57,451 nucleotides of DNA from Paludibacteraceae bacterium (GCA_016285885.1 JAEERP010000016.1:1-57451), one strand, 5' to 3'. Shown: positions 8,035 through 16,814, counted from the stretch's first letter. The notes: generated by a model not told the origin, from the sequence alone. Made by a program: numbers and translations.

Positions 8035-8763
8035 ATGGGATTGGATATGAGGCCAATAGGGAAGCCTAAACCAGGGTACGAGAAGAGATTCATGGAGATA
8101 TATGAGATGATTTCCAAGGAAGAATTTCCAAAACCCACATTTTGGGGCAAATTGTTCGGAAAGAAATATCCGACGAAAGAAGAGTTGTTGGAGGAGTGGT
8201 TCGCGAATCAGATTCCATCCTATGAAACGATAAAGGCGCCACGCGTGGGACGTGACAAGGAGGCTGACGAGTGGGCAGAGGAATTCTATCATAATAAGTT
8301 CGACAATTCCGAAGAGAAGCCAACATTCGAGGAATACATGAAGGATATGGATGGCTATTATGTCATAAACCTCGCCAAAGAGTTGGATGGTGTCCCTAAA
8401 TATATTTCCCCGTTGGAGGATGAGAACGTGTTCCGAGGAGAATTTCTCCGTGATTGTGTCGATTTGATCGGTGAGGACCTGGTCAATGAAGCATGGGAGT
8501 CGAAAACAGCCGAAGAGGCCTTGGACTATGGCAACAGACTGATGGCCGTTGCCGAGGCGATCGCCAAGGAGCACAACATGGAATACCTGAAAGACCAAAG
8601 GATGCCACCGGAAGAGGATGGCAAAGAGCCGTCCGAAGCTACTGCCCTATATGTGGGAGCCGCGAATTTCTCCTTGGAAGAGCAGTTGCACGTCGTGTTC
8701 TCATTGGCCAAGTGGCTGATCTTCTACGGTAAGAACGGTCATGGATATGAGGCGTATTATTGA
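8035..8763 (+). CDS. Unrecognised soluble protein
   Basis: The 242-residue protein begins MGLDMRPIGKPKPGYEKRF and is strongly acidic, with helix-rich composition and no signal peptide. The middle carries FDNSEEKPTFEEYMKDMDG and PLEDENVFRGEFLRDCVDLI; the C-terminal part NFSLEEQLHVVFSLAKWLIFYGKNGHG ends in an aromatic tail. I know of related hypothetical proteins with the same MGLD-x-RPIGKPKPG start in Bacteroidota but no function. It has its own promoter upstream and a 100-bp gap before the next gene. Confidence 0.7.
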   Translation: MGLDMRPIGKPKPGYEKRFMEIYEMISKEEFPKPTFWGKLFGKKYPTKEELLEEWFANQIPSYETIKAPRVGRDKEADEWAEEFYHNKFDNSEEKPTFEEYMKDMDGYYVINLAKELDGVPKYISPLEDENVFRGEFLRDCVDLIGEDLVNEAWESKTAEEALDYGNRLMAVAEAIAKEHNMEYLKDQRMPPEEDGKEPSEATALYVGAANFSLEEQLHVVFSLAKWLIFYGKNGHGYEAYY

Positions 8764-8864
8764 TGAGGACCATGCCTTCATGAGACTGTGGCTGGCTGGT
8801 CGATGAACGATCACCCCCGCCTTCGAATGGGTTGTGAACGCAAGGAACCATAAAACAGAATAAG

Positions 8865-9812
8865 ATGAATATCAAAAGTAAAATACTGATAATCATCACT
8901 ATCGTCTTGTGCGGTTGCGAGACGAAAGAGGGCGGATTCGCCTATGTCGATTTGGGTCTTCCGAGCGGAAACCTATGGGCGACCTGCAATGTCGGGGCGA
9001 AACACCCCTACGACATCGGCAACTTCTTCGCATGGGGAGAGACCCAACCCAAGGAGAGGTATGGATGGGACAACTACAAGCACATCACGCCCGACTCGTC
9101 CATAAAAAAGTACGTCTATTACCCCAAGTCTCCGTACTACGACACGCTGAGGGCTTTAGAGCCATGCGACGATGCCGCCACCGCCAACATGGGTGGCAGA
9201 TGGGTGACGCCAACCATCACAGAGATCCAGGAGCTGCGCCAGGAATGCGAGAGCCACCTTACAGACAATTACAAAGGGAGCGGAATCGGAGGTGTCATCT
9301 TCACCTCCAAGCACAATGGGAAATCCATTTTCCTCCCGCTCATCGCGAAGGAACCTAGTAGCATTGAATCGAATAAGGGCATCCACTATTTTTATTGGTC
9401 AGCAAATTTCTACGATGACATCATTGGTTACGGAGACGATGGCGAACCCTGTATTCGAAAGAGATGTGACAAAGCCACCCCCTTGGAGTATGCAGTTTTG
9501 GAGTTAGATCGTTTCCTCGGTTCTCCCGTCAGGGGCATCATCCGGAATACCAGTGTTGACGATTCAGAGGCGTTGATGCGGAAGGGGGGACCAGCGTTCA
9601 AAGTCGACCCCATCGAGGATTCGCCGGCATACAAGGGAATCATATGGGACGTGATGGAGGAGGTGGTGGATTCGATAAAACAGAACTACTCAGAGAAAGG
9701 TCGGGACTGGGGTTCTGTCGTCATCTACTATTATCAAAAGAAGGTGCTGAAAAAATACGGCATAGACTGGAAATCACCAGATGAGTTGAATCATATCGAG
9801 TACGATGACTAA
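8865..9812 (+). CDS. FISUMP-domain lipoprotein
   Basis: The N-terminus MNIKSKILIIITIVLCGC is a lipoprotein signal peptide with the acylated cysteine at residue 18. The FISUMP domain follows directly: YVDLGLPSGNLWATCNVGA, FFAWGETQPKERYGW, GGRWVTPTITEIQELRQEC, FLPLIA and YYWSA-type sequence FYWSANF, ending near VRGIIRN. About 85 further residues form an acidic helical tail with no recognised domain. The protein should sit in the outer membrane. It resembles the leaderless FISUMP protein at 2041 and the remnant at 54882 in the core motifs. Role unknown. Confidence 0.82.
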   Translation: MNIKSKILIIITIVLCGCETKEGGFAYVDLGLPSGNLWATCNVGAKHPYDIGNFFAWGETQPKERYGWDNYKHITPDSSIKKYVYYPKSPYYDTLRALEPCDDAATANMGGRWVTPTITEIQELRQECESHLTDNYKGSGIGGVIFTSKHNGKSIFLPLIAKEPSSIESNKGIHYFYWSANFYDDIIGYGDDGEPCIRKRCDKATPLEYAVLELDRFLGSPVRGIIRNTSVDDSEALMRKGGPAFKVDPIEDSPAYKGIIWDVMEEVVDSIKQNYSEKGRDWGSVVIYYYQKKVLKKYGIDWKSPDELNHIEYDD

Positions 9813-9829
9813 GTCCTGAAACGAAGGAT

Positions 9830-9879
9830 AAAAAAAACACAAGTCGTATGCGGAATCATGATTTTTTGTATAAATTTGT
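9830..9879 (+). repeat. 50-bp direct repeat, copy 1, with promoter element
   Basis: Fifty bases are identical to 10318-10367. The repeat begins with eight A, contains the palindrome AATCATGATT and ends in TTGTATAAATTTGT, including a -7 element TAAATTTG (9871-9878). The nucleotidyltransferase gene begins 21 bp after that element, so this copy can serve as its promoter. Confidence 0.9.
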
Positions 9880-9899
9880 GTAGACTATAAAGTGACGTT

Positions 9900-10220
9900 A
9901 TGCGTACAAGGGAAGAAATAATGAGGCGGATCAGGGAGGTCGTAAAACACAATCTCTCAGGTATTTCTCATGTCTATTTGTACGGATCGAGAGCCAGAGG
10001 AGAAGCCTCAGTCGACTCTGATTGGGATGTCTTGATTATCTTGGACAAACCGCAAATCGACCAGTCTGATTATGACAACGTCACATATCCCATCACATCC
10101 CTTGGATGGGAGTTGGGTGAGATGATTATCCCTGTCTTGTATACAAAAAACGAATGGGAAAGCAATAGTTTCACCCCCTTTTACAAAAATGTCGAACAAG
10201 AAAAAATTTTAATTGCCTGA
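9900..10220 (+). CDS. Minimal nucleotidyltransferase (MNT) domain protein
   Basis: The 106-residue protein shows the polymerase-beta superfamily signature YGSRARGEASVDSDWDVLI, with the metal-binding D-x-D (DSDWD) and a third acidic position in the following strands. Such MNT proteins are usually the antitoxin half of HEPN-MNT toxin-antitoxin pairs, in which the MNT enzyme adds AMP to the HEPN RNase. No HEPN gene lies next to it: the next gene is recA. It is therefore an orphan, or acts on an unlinked partner. It is enclosed by the two copies of the 50-bp repeat. Confidence 0.85.
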   Translation: MRTREEIMRRIREVVKHNLSGISHVYLYGSRARGEASVDSDWDVLIILDKPQIDQSDYDNVTYPITSLGWELGEMIIPVLYTKNEWESNSFTPFYKNVEQEKILIA

Positions 10221-10317
10221 TTGTTTTGTCGCACCCTCTCCGACAATAATGGAAAGACTATTTCCCGTCCCTGACACTCTGCAAGGACAAGACAACCAAG
10301 AGATAACCAATCGGATT

Positions 10318-10367
10318 AAAAAAAACACAAGTCGTATGCGGAATCATGATTTTTTGTATAAATTTGT
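10318..10367 (+). repeat. 50-bp direct repeat, copy 2, recA promoter region
   Basis: Identical to 9830-9879. The -7 element TAAATTTG lies at 10359-10366, 30 bp before the recA start codon, so this copy is very probably the native recA promoter. The AATCATGATT palindrome just upstream is a candidate regulator site. Confidence 0.9.
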
Positions 10368-10396
10368 AGCAATGTAAATTTTAAAAAATAGGAAAA

Positions 10397-11410
10397 ATGG
10401 CAGAAGGAATTCAACCATCGAGCGAGAAGCTGAAGGCTTTGCAGCTGGCGATGGAAAAGATTGAAAAAGACCATGGAAAGGGCACCATCATGAAGATGGG
10501 CGACAACAAAATTGAAGAAATACCTGTGATTTCAACTGGATCTATTGGCTTAGACCTCGCATTGGGTGTCGGTGGATACCCGAGAGGTAGGGTCATCGAA
10601 ATATTCGGTCCTGAGTCGTCAGGTAAGACTACGCTTGCCATCCATGCGATCGCTCAGGCACAAAAGAACGGTGGCATCGCCGCCATCATCGACGCGGAAC
10701 ACGCCTTCGACCGCTTCTACGCGGAGAAACTGGGCGTGGACGTCTCCAACTTATTGATCTCCCAACCGGACAACGGTGAGCAGGCGTTGGAGATCGCGGA
10801 CCAGCTGATCCGCTCCTCCGCATTGGACATCGTCGTAATCGACTCTGTCGCTGCATTGACGCCTAAGGCGGAGATCGAGGGCGACATGGGCGACTCCAAG
10901 ATGGGTCTGCAAGCCCGCTTGATGTCCCAAGCCCTGAGAAAACTGACGGGTACGATCAACAAGACGAACACCACCTGCATCTTCATCAACCAATTGCGCG
11001 AGAAGATCGGCGTCATGTTCGGTAACCCTGAGACGACAACGGGTGGTAACGCCCTGAAGTTCTACGCCTCCGTCCGCCTCGACATCCGCAGGATCGGACA
11101 GCTCAAGGACGGCGAGAACGTGATTGGTAACCAGACCCGCGTGAAGGTGGTGAAGAACAAAGTGGCGCCTCCGTTCAAGAAGGCGGAGTTCGACATCATG
11201 TTCGGCGAGGGTATCTCCAAGATCGGTGAATTGATCGACATGGGCGTCGAATTCGGCATCATCAAGAAGAGCGGTTCGTGGTTCAGCTACGGCGACACAA
11301 AGCTGGCGCAAGGACGCGACGCCACGAAAGACTTGTTACGCGACAATCCTGAATTGGCCGATGAAATCGAGCAGAAAGTGCGCGAGGCGGCTAAGAAAGC
11401 GAATAACTGA
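10397..11410 (+). CDS. recA: Recombinase RecA
   Basis: The 337-residue protein is RecA. It has the Walker A motif GPESSGKTT at residues 71-79, Walker B in [12 protein letters not shown], loop L1/L2 sequences [22 protein letters not shown] (seen as two adjoining parts) and [24 protein letters not shown], and the usual short C-terminal domain. RecA forms filaments on single-stranded DNA, drives homologous pairing and, where LexA exists, its cleavage. The gene starts 30 bp after a TAAATTTG element within the 50-bp repeat. hflX follows after four bases, so the two are co-transcribed. The acidic C-terminal tail seen in Escherichia coli is short here. Confidence 0.99.
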   Translation: MAEGIQPSSEKLKALQLAMEKIEKDHGKGTIMKMGDNKIEEIPVISTGSIGLDLALGVGGYPRGRVIEIFGPESSGKTTLAIHAIAQAQKNGGIAAIIDAEHAFDRFYAEKLGVDVSNLLISQPDNGEQALEIADQLIRSSALDIVVIDSVAALTPKAEIEGDMGDSKMGLQARLMSQALRKLTGTINKTNTTCIFINQLREKIGVMFGNPETTTGGNALKFYASVRLDIRRIGQLKDGENVIGNQTRVKVVKNKVAPPFKKAEFDIMFGEGISKIGELIDMGVEFGIIKKSGSWFSYGDTKLAQGRDATKDLLRDNPELADEIEQKVREAAKKANN

Positions 11411-11414
11411 TTAG

Positions 11415-12656
11415 ATGGGACAGATCGTAAAAACTGAGATATACGAAGAGCAGGCGGTCCTGGTCGGACTGATCACGCCCCAGCAGAACGAGCAGAAAGC
11501 GAAGGAGTACATGGACGAGCTCGCCTTCCTTGCGGAGACGGCGGGCGCACACCCTGTGAAGACCTTCTTCCAACGGGTGGATGGTCCGAACTCGAACACG
11601 TTCGTCGGTCCCGGCAAGCTGGAGGAGATCAAGAACTACGTCAAAGAGCAGGAGGAGACGGAGAATGAAATCGGTCTTGTGCTCTTCGACGACGAACTCT
11701 CCCCGAAGCAACTCCGCAACATCGAGAAGGAGTTGGGTGTGAAGATCCTCGACCGTACCAGCCTCATCCTGGACATCTTCGCCAAACGGGCCCAGACCGC
11801 CCACGCCAAGACGCAGGTGGAGCTGGCGCAATACAAATACTTGCTGCCACGCCTGACGGGTATGTGGACCCACCTCGAACGTCAACGAGGAGGTATCGGT
11901 ATGCGTGGTCCGGGTGAGACCCAGATCGAGACGGACCGTCGTATCATCCTCACGAAGATATCCCTGCTCAAGGAGGAACTGGTCTCCATCGACAAGCAGA
12001 AGACCACCCAGCGGAAGAACCGCGGCAAGATGGTGCGTGTCGCGCTGGTCGGCTATACGAACGTGGGAAAATCCACGATCATGAACACGCTCAGCAAGTC
12101 GGACGTCTTCGCGGAGAACAAACTCTTCGCCACGTTGGACACCACCGTGCGCAAGGTGATCATCGAGAACCTGCCCTTCCTGCTGACGGACACGGTAGGG
12201 TTCATCCGCAAGTTGCCGACAGACTTGGTGGAGTCCTTCAAGTCGACGCTGGACGAGGTGCGGGAGGCGGACCTGCTGGTGCACGTGGTGGACATCTCCC
12301 ACCCGAACTTCGAGGACCAAATAGCCGTGGTGGAGAAGACGCTGAAGGATATCAACTCGGCGGACAAGCCGACGATCCTGGTCTTCAATAAGATCGACGC
12401 CTTCACATACACACCGAAGGAGGAGGACGACCTCACACCGATGACGCGGGAGAACATCAGTTTGGAGGAACTGAAGAAAACCTGGATGTCGAAGATGCAT
12501 GAGAACTGCATCTTCATCTCAGCCAAGGACAAGACGAACCTGGAGGAGCTGAAGACCTTGCTCTACAGCAGAGTGAAGGAGATCCACGTGACCAGGTTCC
12601 CTTACAATGATTTTATTTATCAGAAATATGACGATAATGCGGAGGAGGTAGAGTAG
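11415..12656 (+). CDS. hflX: Ribosome-associated GTPase HflX
   Basis: The 413-residue protein has the HflX N-terminal domain (VGPGKLEEIKNYV, LSPKQLRNIEKELGVKILDRTSLILDIFAKRA in adjoining pieces), the glycine-rich linker GGIGMRGPGETQIETDRR, and a GTPase domain. The latter shows G1 GYTNVGKS at residues 213-220, G3 DTVGF at 259-263 and G4 NKID. HflX binds the large ribosomal subunit and splits stalled ribosomes. Its last codons form the left arm of a terminator. It follows recA by four bases, so the pair is one transcription unit. Confidence 0.97.
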   Translation: MGQIVKTEIYEEQAVLVGLITPQQNEQKAKEYMDELAFLAETAGAHPVKTFFQRVDGPNSNTFVGPGKLEEIKNYVKEQEETENEIGLVLFDDELSPKQLRNIEKELGVKILDRTSLILDIFAKRAQTAHAKTQVELAQYKYLLPRLTGMWTHLERQRGGIGMRGPGETQIETDRRIILTKISLLKEELVSIDKQKTTQRKNRGKMVRVALVGYTNVGKSTIMNTLSKSDVFAENKLFATLDTTVRKVIIENLPFLLTDTVGFIRKLPTDLVESFKSTLDEVREADLLVHVVDISHPNFEDQIAVVEKTLKDINSADKPTILVFNKIDAFTYTPKEEDDLTPMTRENISLEELKKTWMSKMHENCIFISAKDKTNLEELKTLLYSRVKEIHVTRFPYNDFIYQKYDDNAEEVE

Positions 12657-12681
12657 AGAAGCTATCTCCTCCTCTTTTTTT
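12641..12681 (+). terminator. Rho-independent terminator of recA-hflX
   Basis: GGAGGAGGTAG (12641-12651) pairs with CTATCTCCTCC (12662-12672), 11 bp with one G-U pair, followed by a T-run. The left arm lies inside the last hflX codons and the loop contains the stop codon. Confidence 0.85.
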
Positions 12682-12715
12682 GAATTAGATTATTAAGAAC
12701 TAAAAGAATAATAGT

Positions 12716-14704
12716 ATGGGGAAATATAGGAAACTGACCGCTCCTGAGATTGAGACACTGAGATCACAAGGCTGTAACGCGGACGATTGGGACAATATTC
12801 AAGTGACGAACGGCTTTGACGCCACGAGGGTTCGATTCACCATCTTCACGGGACAGATCAGGATGGGAGCCTTCGATAAAACATATAATCTGGAGGGCGG
12901 CATATCCCGCCATTCGGGCATCACGAACGCCACGCTCCACAACTGCGTCGTGGGCGACAACGTCTACATCGGACGTGTGGGCAACTACATCGCCAACTAC
13001 GAGATCGGTGACGATTCGTACATCGAGAACGTGGATATGATGACGGTGACGGAGAAGAGTTCGTTTGGTAACGGAACCATGGTCGCCGCCTTGAACGAGG
13101 GTGGCGGACGTGAGGTGCCTATCTTCGACCTGCTCTCCGCCCATACCGCCTACATGATGGCGCTCTACCGCCACCGCCCGGAGCTGACACACAACCTCCA
13201 GGAATTGGCGGCTAAATATACCGAAAGCATCTCCTCTGACATGGGGCACATCGGCCACTCCGTCATGATCCGCAACTGCGGGAAGATCGTGAACGTGAAA
13301 TTCGGCGACTGCACGGAGGCGGACGGTTGCGCTGAGTTGCTCAACGGTAGCGTGAACGGTAACCAACACGCTCCAGTGAAGTTGGGCACGCACGTGATGG
13401 CGCGCAACTTCATCATCTCCTCCGGTAGCGAGATCACCGAGGGAGCGATGATCGACCGTTGCTTCGTAGGCCAGGCATGCCAGATCGGCAAGCAGTACTC
13501 CGCCACAGACACGCTCTTTTTCTCCAACTGCCAAGGATTCCACGGTGAGGCGGCCTCCGTCTTTGCAGGACCATTCACCGTCACACACCATAAGTCCAGC
13601 TTGTTGATCGCTGGTATGTTCTCCTTCCTGAACGCCGGTTCGGGAAGCAACCAGAGCAACCACATGTATAAGCTGGGACCTATCCACCAAGGCGTCGTGG
13701 AGCGTGGTTCGAAGACCACGAGCGACTCCTACGTGCTGTGGCCAGCCAAGGTCGGAGCTTTCACGTTGATCATGGGACGCCACACCACCCATCCGGACAC
13801 GACGGACCTTCCGTTCTCCTACATGATAGAGAACTCCAACGAGACCTTGTTGGTGCCAGCCGCCAACCTCCGAAGCGTCGGAACCATCCGTGACGCGCAG
13901 AAGTGGCCGAAACGTGACCGCCGTACCGACCCGGACAAGCTGGATCAGATCAACTTCAACCTGTTGAGCCCATACACCATCCAGAAGATGATGAACGGTA
14001 TCGAGGCGTTGGAGTCGCTGAAGAAACTCTCCGGCGAGGAGTGCGACCGCTACTACTACCACAATACCCGCATCAAACGCACTTCCCTGATAAAGGGCGT
14101 GAAACTATACGACACCGCCATCTGCAAGTTCTTGGGTAACTCCATCATCAAACGCTTGGAAATCACCAAGTTCAAGAATATACAAGAGATCCGCGAGCGT
14201 CTGAAACCAGACGTGCAGGACGGTTTGGGCGAGTGGCTCGACATCTCCGGTCTGATCGCACCTAAGCACTGCGTCGAGGATATCATCAAGAAGGTGGAGA
14301 ACAAGCAATACGCTTCCGTGAAGGATCTGAACAACGACTTCATCAACCTGCATAAGAACTACTACACTTTGGAGTGGACGTGGGCCATCGACAAGATTCA
14401 GAAACGTCTGAACAAGACGATCGACGAGATCACGGTCGAGGACATCATCAAGCTGGTGGAGGATTGGAAGACTGCGGTCATCTCCCTCGACAAGACCCTT
14501 TACGAGGATGCCAAGAAGGAGTTCACCCTGACGGTGCAGACCGGTTTCGGCGTGGATGGAGGCGACCTCCGCAGGCAAAAGGACTTCGAGAACGTGCGTG
14601 GCGCATTCGACGAGAATCCATTCGTGATAGAGGTGCAGAAGCACATCGCCGCCAAGGAAGCCCTTGGTAACGAACTGATTGAAAGAATTAAAAACGTAAA
14701 ATAA
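12716..14704 (+). CDS. DUF4954 family left-handed beta-helix protein
   Basis: The 662-residue protein matches the large Bacteroidota DUF4954 family. The first two thirds contain hexapeptide-like repeats typical of left-handed beta helices (ATLHNCVVGDNVYIGRVGN, YEIGDDSYIENVDM, GHSVMIRNCGKIVNVKFGD and GAMIDRCFVGQACQIGKQ, each a separate site). The last third is helical (ISLDKTLYEDAKKEFTL). Similar helices occur in acyltransferases and sugar nucleotidyltransferases, but no catalytic histidine pattern is evident. No signal peptide is present. It overlaps the next start by one base. Its cellular role is not known to me. Confidence 0.88.
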   Translation: MGKYRKLTAPEIETLRSQGCNADDWDNIQVTNGFDATRVRFTIFTGQIRMGAFDKTYNLEGGISRHSGITNATLHNCVVGDNVYIGRVGNYIANYEIGDDSYIENVDMMTVTEKSSFGNGTMVAALNEGGGREVPIFDLLSAHTAYMMALYRHRPELTHNLQELAAKYTESISSDMGHIGHSVMIRNCGKIVNVKFGDCTEADGCAELLNGSVNGNQHAPVKLGTHVMARNFIISSGSEITEGAMIDRCFVGQACQIGKQYSATDTLFFSNCQGFHGEAASVFAGPFTVTHHKSSLLIAGMFSFLNAGSGSNQSNHMYKLGPIHQGVVERGSKTTSDSYVLWPAKVGAFTLIMGRHTTHPDTTDLPFSYMIENSNETLLVPAANLRSVGTIRDAQKWPKRDRRTDPDKLDQINFNLLSPYTIQKMMNGIEALESLKKLSGEECDRYYYHNTRIKRTSLIKGVKLYDTAICKFLGNSIIKRLEITKFKNIQEIRERLKPDVQDGLGEWLDISGLIAPKHCVEDIIKKVENKQYASVKDLNNDFINLHKNYYTLEWTWAIDKIQKRLNKTIDEITVEDIIKLVEDWKTAVISLDKTLYEDAKKEFTLTVQTGFGVDGGDLRRQKDFENVRGAFDENPFVIEVQKHIAAKEALGNELIERIKNVK

Positions 14705-15330
14705 TGGAAGAGAGGAAAGTAATAGAGGTCGATTCCGGCACCTACTTTTCCACGGCGGTCGTAGCATGCGGGTTCATCCTCATGATGGGGGCGTTATCCC
14801 TGCTGATATGTAAGTTGTACTATTCGCTTACGATAGATATATTCAAGCCGTGGTCGGTCATCTTCAAGGAGTTCCTTCGCTTCGAACTCCCTTTGATGGT
14901 ATTACTTTCCATGGCAGGTTACTTCTTGATTGCCACCAAGAGGATCACCTGCTTTGATCCTGAGCAGAAAAGCTATTTCCGTGGGGCACAGTTCCATTCG
15001 TTCCGTAGGGGCGAATGGAAGCCCTTACGGTTGGATCAATACAAGTTCATCGCCTTCCAGAAGTTCGATAAGAGCTACGACTACAAGTTCGGTTTCCTCA
15101 TGGACCGGCATGTGGACGAGCACATCTACGATTTGCGTTTCGTGAGGCCCGACAACACCTTCGACTCGTTCGTCTCCGCCAGCAACTTCCGTGCGGTGGC
15201 CGAGATCGTGAAACTGGGCAACCTGTTGAGCAAACTGTACAACATCCCGTTCTGCGACTATGTGAAGCAGGCGCTGATGAAATCTAAAGTCTTGGATTTT
15301 ACCGATGGTGACGATTGGCCTACTGTCTGA
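14704..15330 (+). CDS. Membrane protein with two N-terminal transmembrane segments
   Basis: The 208-residue protein has two hydrophobic segments (residues about 15-40, TAVVACGFILMMGALSLLIC, and 60-76, LPLMVLLSMAGYFLIAT), then a soluble domain with YFRGAQFHSFRRGEWKPL and DKSYDYKFGFLMDRHVDEH. The architecture resembles PH-like membrane proteins in which a strand-rich domain follows two helices. The start codon overlaps the DUF4954 stop (ATAATGG), implying coupling. The downstream phosphoesterase gene begins 26 bp before this one ends. No family is assigned. Confidence 0.8.
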   Translation: MEERKVIEVDSGTYFSTAVVACGFILMMGALSLLICKLYYSLTIDIFKPWSVIFKEFLRFELPLMVLLSMAGYFLIATKRITCFDPEQKSYFRGAQFHSFRRGEWKPLRLDQYKFIAFQKFDKSYDYKFGFLMDRHVDEHIYDLRFVRPDNTFDSFVSASNFRAVAEIVKLGNLLSKLYNIPFCDYVKQALMKSKVLDFTDGDDWPTV

Positions 15331-15799
15331 CACGCATTCATGCTGGGATGACCGCTACGCGAAGTATTTCGAGAAGTGTGACGAGATCTGGCATGCGGGT
15401 GACATCGGCGGTCTGGAGCTCTACGAAAAGCTCGAATCGTTGGGCAAGACCTTGCGTGCGGTGGTCGGTAACATCGACGGGCAGGACCTCCGCAAGTTCC
15501 TGAAGAAGGAGGAGACGTTCTGCTGCGAAGAGGTGAACGTCCTGATGACGCACATCGGCGGATACCCTGGCAAGTATGCGCCGGGCATCCCCAACCGCCT
15601 GAATTTGTTGAAACCTAAGCTGTTTGTTTGCGGACATTCCCACATCCTCAAGGCGCAGTATGACCCGACGAGGCAGATGCTTTGCCTCAACCCTGGTGCA
15701 GCGGGCACGTACGGCTTCCACAAGGTGCGCACCCTGATGCGTTTCGTCATCGATGGGAAGGATATCCGGGACTTGGAAGTGATCGAAATGAACTGTTGA
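15305..15799 (+). CDS. YfcE/MJ0936-type metallophosphoesterase
   Basis: The 164-residue protein has the whole set of calcineurin-like phosphoesterase motifs: SDTHSCWD (metal site 1), HAGDIGG (site 2), VVGNIDG (N-D/H site), MTHIGG and CGHSH. This matches the compact YfcE/MJ0936 group, phosphodiesterases that need manganese or similar metals. The natural substrate in this organism is unknown. It starts inside the preceding membrane protein gene in another frame. The length is normal. No terminator hairpin is clear immediately after it; interspersed repeats begin instead. Confidence 0.93.
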   Translation: MVTIGLLSDTHSCWDDRYAKYFEKCDEIWHAGDIGGLELYEKLESLGKTLRAVVGNIDGQDLRKFLKKEETFCCEEVNVLMTHIGGYPGKYAPGIPNRLNLLKPKLFVCGHSHILKAQYDPTRQMLCLNPGAAGTYGFHKVRTLMRFVIDGKDIRDLEVIEMNC

Positions 15800-15813
15800 A
15801 AATTAAGAGTTAA

Positions 15814-15862
15814 GAATTAAGAATTAAAAATTAGGGGGATGCGCATCGCCACATGATACGCA
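15814..15862. repeat. 49-bp interspersed repeat, copy 1
   Basis: This stretch matches 15987-16035 at 48 of 49 bases. It begins with the AT-rich motif GAATTAAGAATTAAAAATTA and ends with GCATCGCCACATGATACGCA. Similar GAATTAA strings occur at the 3' end of murC (about 44485). Confidence 0.9.
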
Positions 15863-15986
15863 CGACCTAAGCCCTGCAAGGGCGGTGATAACACAGGCAG
15901 GGGTGTAAACCGCTGTGAACGAAACGACGGGTGTATTATATAGCCCTGAAAGGGCGTCACAAGTCTAGTCCCGGGCAACGCCCTAG
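15863..15986. repeat. REP-like palindromic units between the two 49-bp repeats
   Basis: Two small palindromes, GCCCTGCAAGGGC and GCCCTGAAAGGGC, lie between the flanking direct repeats, followed by GGGCAACGCCC. Such GCCCTGAAAGGGC / AACGCCC units are a common interspersed repeat in Bacteroidota intergenic DNA. No gene is seen. Confidence 0.7.
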
Positions 15987-16035
15987 GAATTAAGAATTAA
16001 AAATTAGGGGGATTCGCATCGCCACATGATACGCA
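15987..16035. repeat. 49-bp interspersed repeat, copy 2
   Basis: Second copy of the repeat at 15814-15862, same orientation, one mismatch (G to T). Confidence 0.9.
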
Positions 16036-16053
16036 TGTCCAAGCCCCAGCGGC

Positions 16054-16647
16054 CTATTTCCTGTGTTTGGTATTCTTCCCTTTGAGTGGTTTCTGCACGC
16101 TCCAACCGAACTTGCCGATCATCTCCCCCAACTTGTAGTAATGTCCATGATTATAGGCGATCAGTTTCGCCTCCGATAGTTTGAAGGCACCCGTCTCATT
16201 GTCCATGAAGCGGCGGTCCGCCAAGACATTCACCACCCGGGCGATGAACATATCATGCGAGCCGAGCGGGACGATCTGCTCCACCTTGCATTCGATGGAG
16301 AGGGGCGCCTCCTCGACAATGACGCTATGGATGACCTGTGTGGGGGCGGGGGTGAGGTTCATCTCCTTAAACTTGTTGAAATCCCTGCCCGAGCGCACGC
16401 CGCACCAGTCGGTCGCACGTGCGAGCGCCTCGTTGGTGAGGTTGATGACGAACTCCCCGTTGCGTTTGATGATCTCGTAGGAGTGCCTGCTGGGGCGGAT
16501 GGAGACGTAGCACATAGGTGGGTCGGTGCAGATGGTGCCCGTCCAGCTGGCTGTGAAGACGTTGTATTCCTCCTCGTCCTTGCCGCAGGAAATCAGGGCG
16601 GCGGGCACGGGGTAAATCATCGTTCCGGGTTTGAATTGTTCCTTCAT
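16054..16647 (-). CDS. Flavin reductase family protein (flavoredoxin-like)
   Basis: Read on the minus strand, the 197-residue protein begins MKEQFKPGTMIYPVPAALIS and contains YNVFTASWTGTICTDPPMCY, the FMN-binding pattern of the flavin reductase-like domain (T-x-SW-x-G followed by P-P). RPSRHSYEIIKRNGEFVINL and YNHGHYYKLGE also fit. Proteins of this group bind FMN and act as flavin reductases or flavoredoxins. Upstream in-frame codons extend to 16704 but lack family resemblance, so the start at 16647 is chosen. The gene stands alone between repeats and a divergent holB. A -7 element on its strand lies at 16719-16726. Confidence 0.9.
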   Translation of the reverse strand: MKEQFKPGTMIYPVPAALISCGKDEEEYNVFTASWTGTICTDPPMCYVSIRPSRHSYEIIKRNGEFVINLTNEALARATDWCGVRSGRDFNKFKEMNLTPAPTQVIHSVIVEEAPLSIECKVEQIVPLGSHDMFIARVVNVLADRRFMDNETGAFKLSEAKLIAYNHGHYYKLGEMIGKFGWSVQKPLKGKNTKHRK

Positions 16648-16718
16648 GATCATCATTCCTTGAGTTAATCCGCGAGGGGTAGGGTGGATGGGTACCCATT
16701 CCACCTGTTTGTCCCGCG

Positions 16719-16726
16719 CAAATTTA
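16719..16726 (-). promoter_or_regulatory. Promoter -7 element for the flavin reductase
   Basis: On the minus strand this reads TAAATTTG (TAnnTTTG). It lies about 70 bp before the chosen start codon. No clear -33 TTTG is seen at the expected distance. Confidence 0.5.
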
Positions 16727-16814
16727 CGAAAAAGTTCCCATCATGGGATCCTCTGGGGGCCGGTTCAGACAAATTGGAGACGTGAAGATGGTGGTCGTGG
16801 GGTCGATTTGAGAT

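Noticed and set aside
9851-9860. AATCATGATT as a LexA/SOS box
   Set aside because: It does not match any SOS box I know. Kept only as a candidate regulator site.
12764-14062. 432-codon minus-strand frame over the DUF4954 gene
   Set aside because: His/Val/Arg-rich shadow of a well-supported gene; no motif.
15814-16035. Possible CRISPR array from the 49-bp repeats
   Set aside because: Only two copies separated by 124 bp, with palindromic repeat DNA between them and no cas genes.
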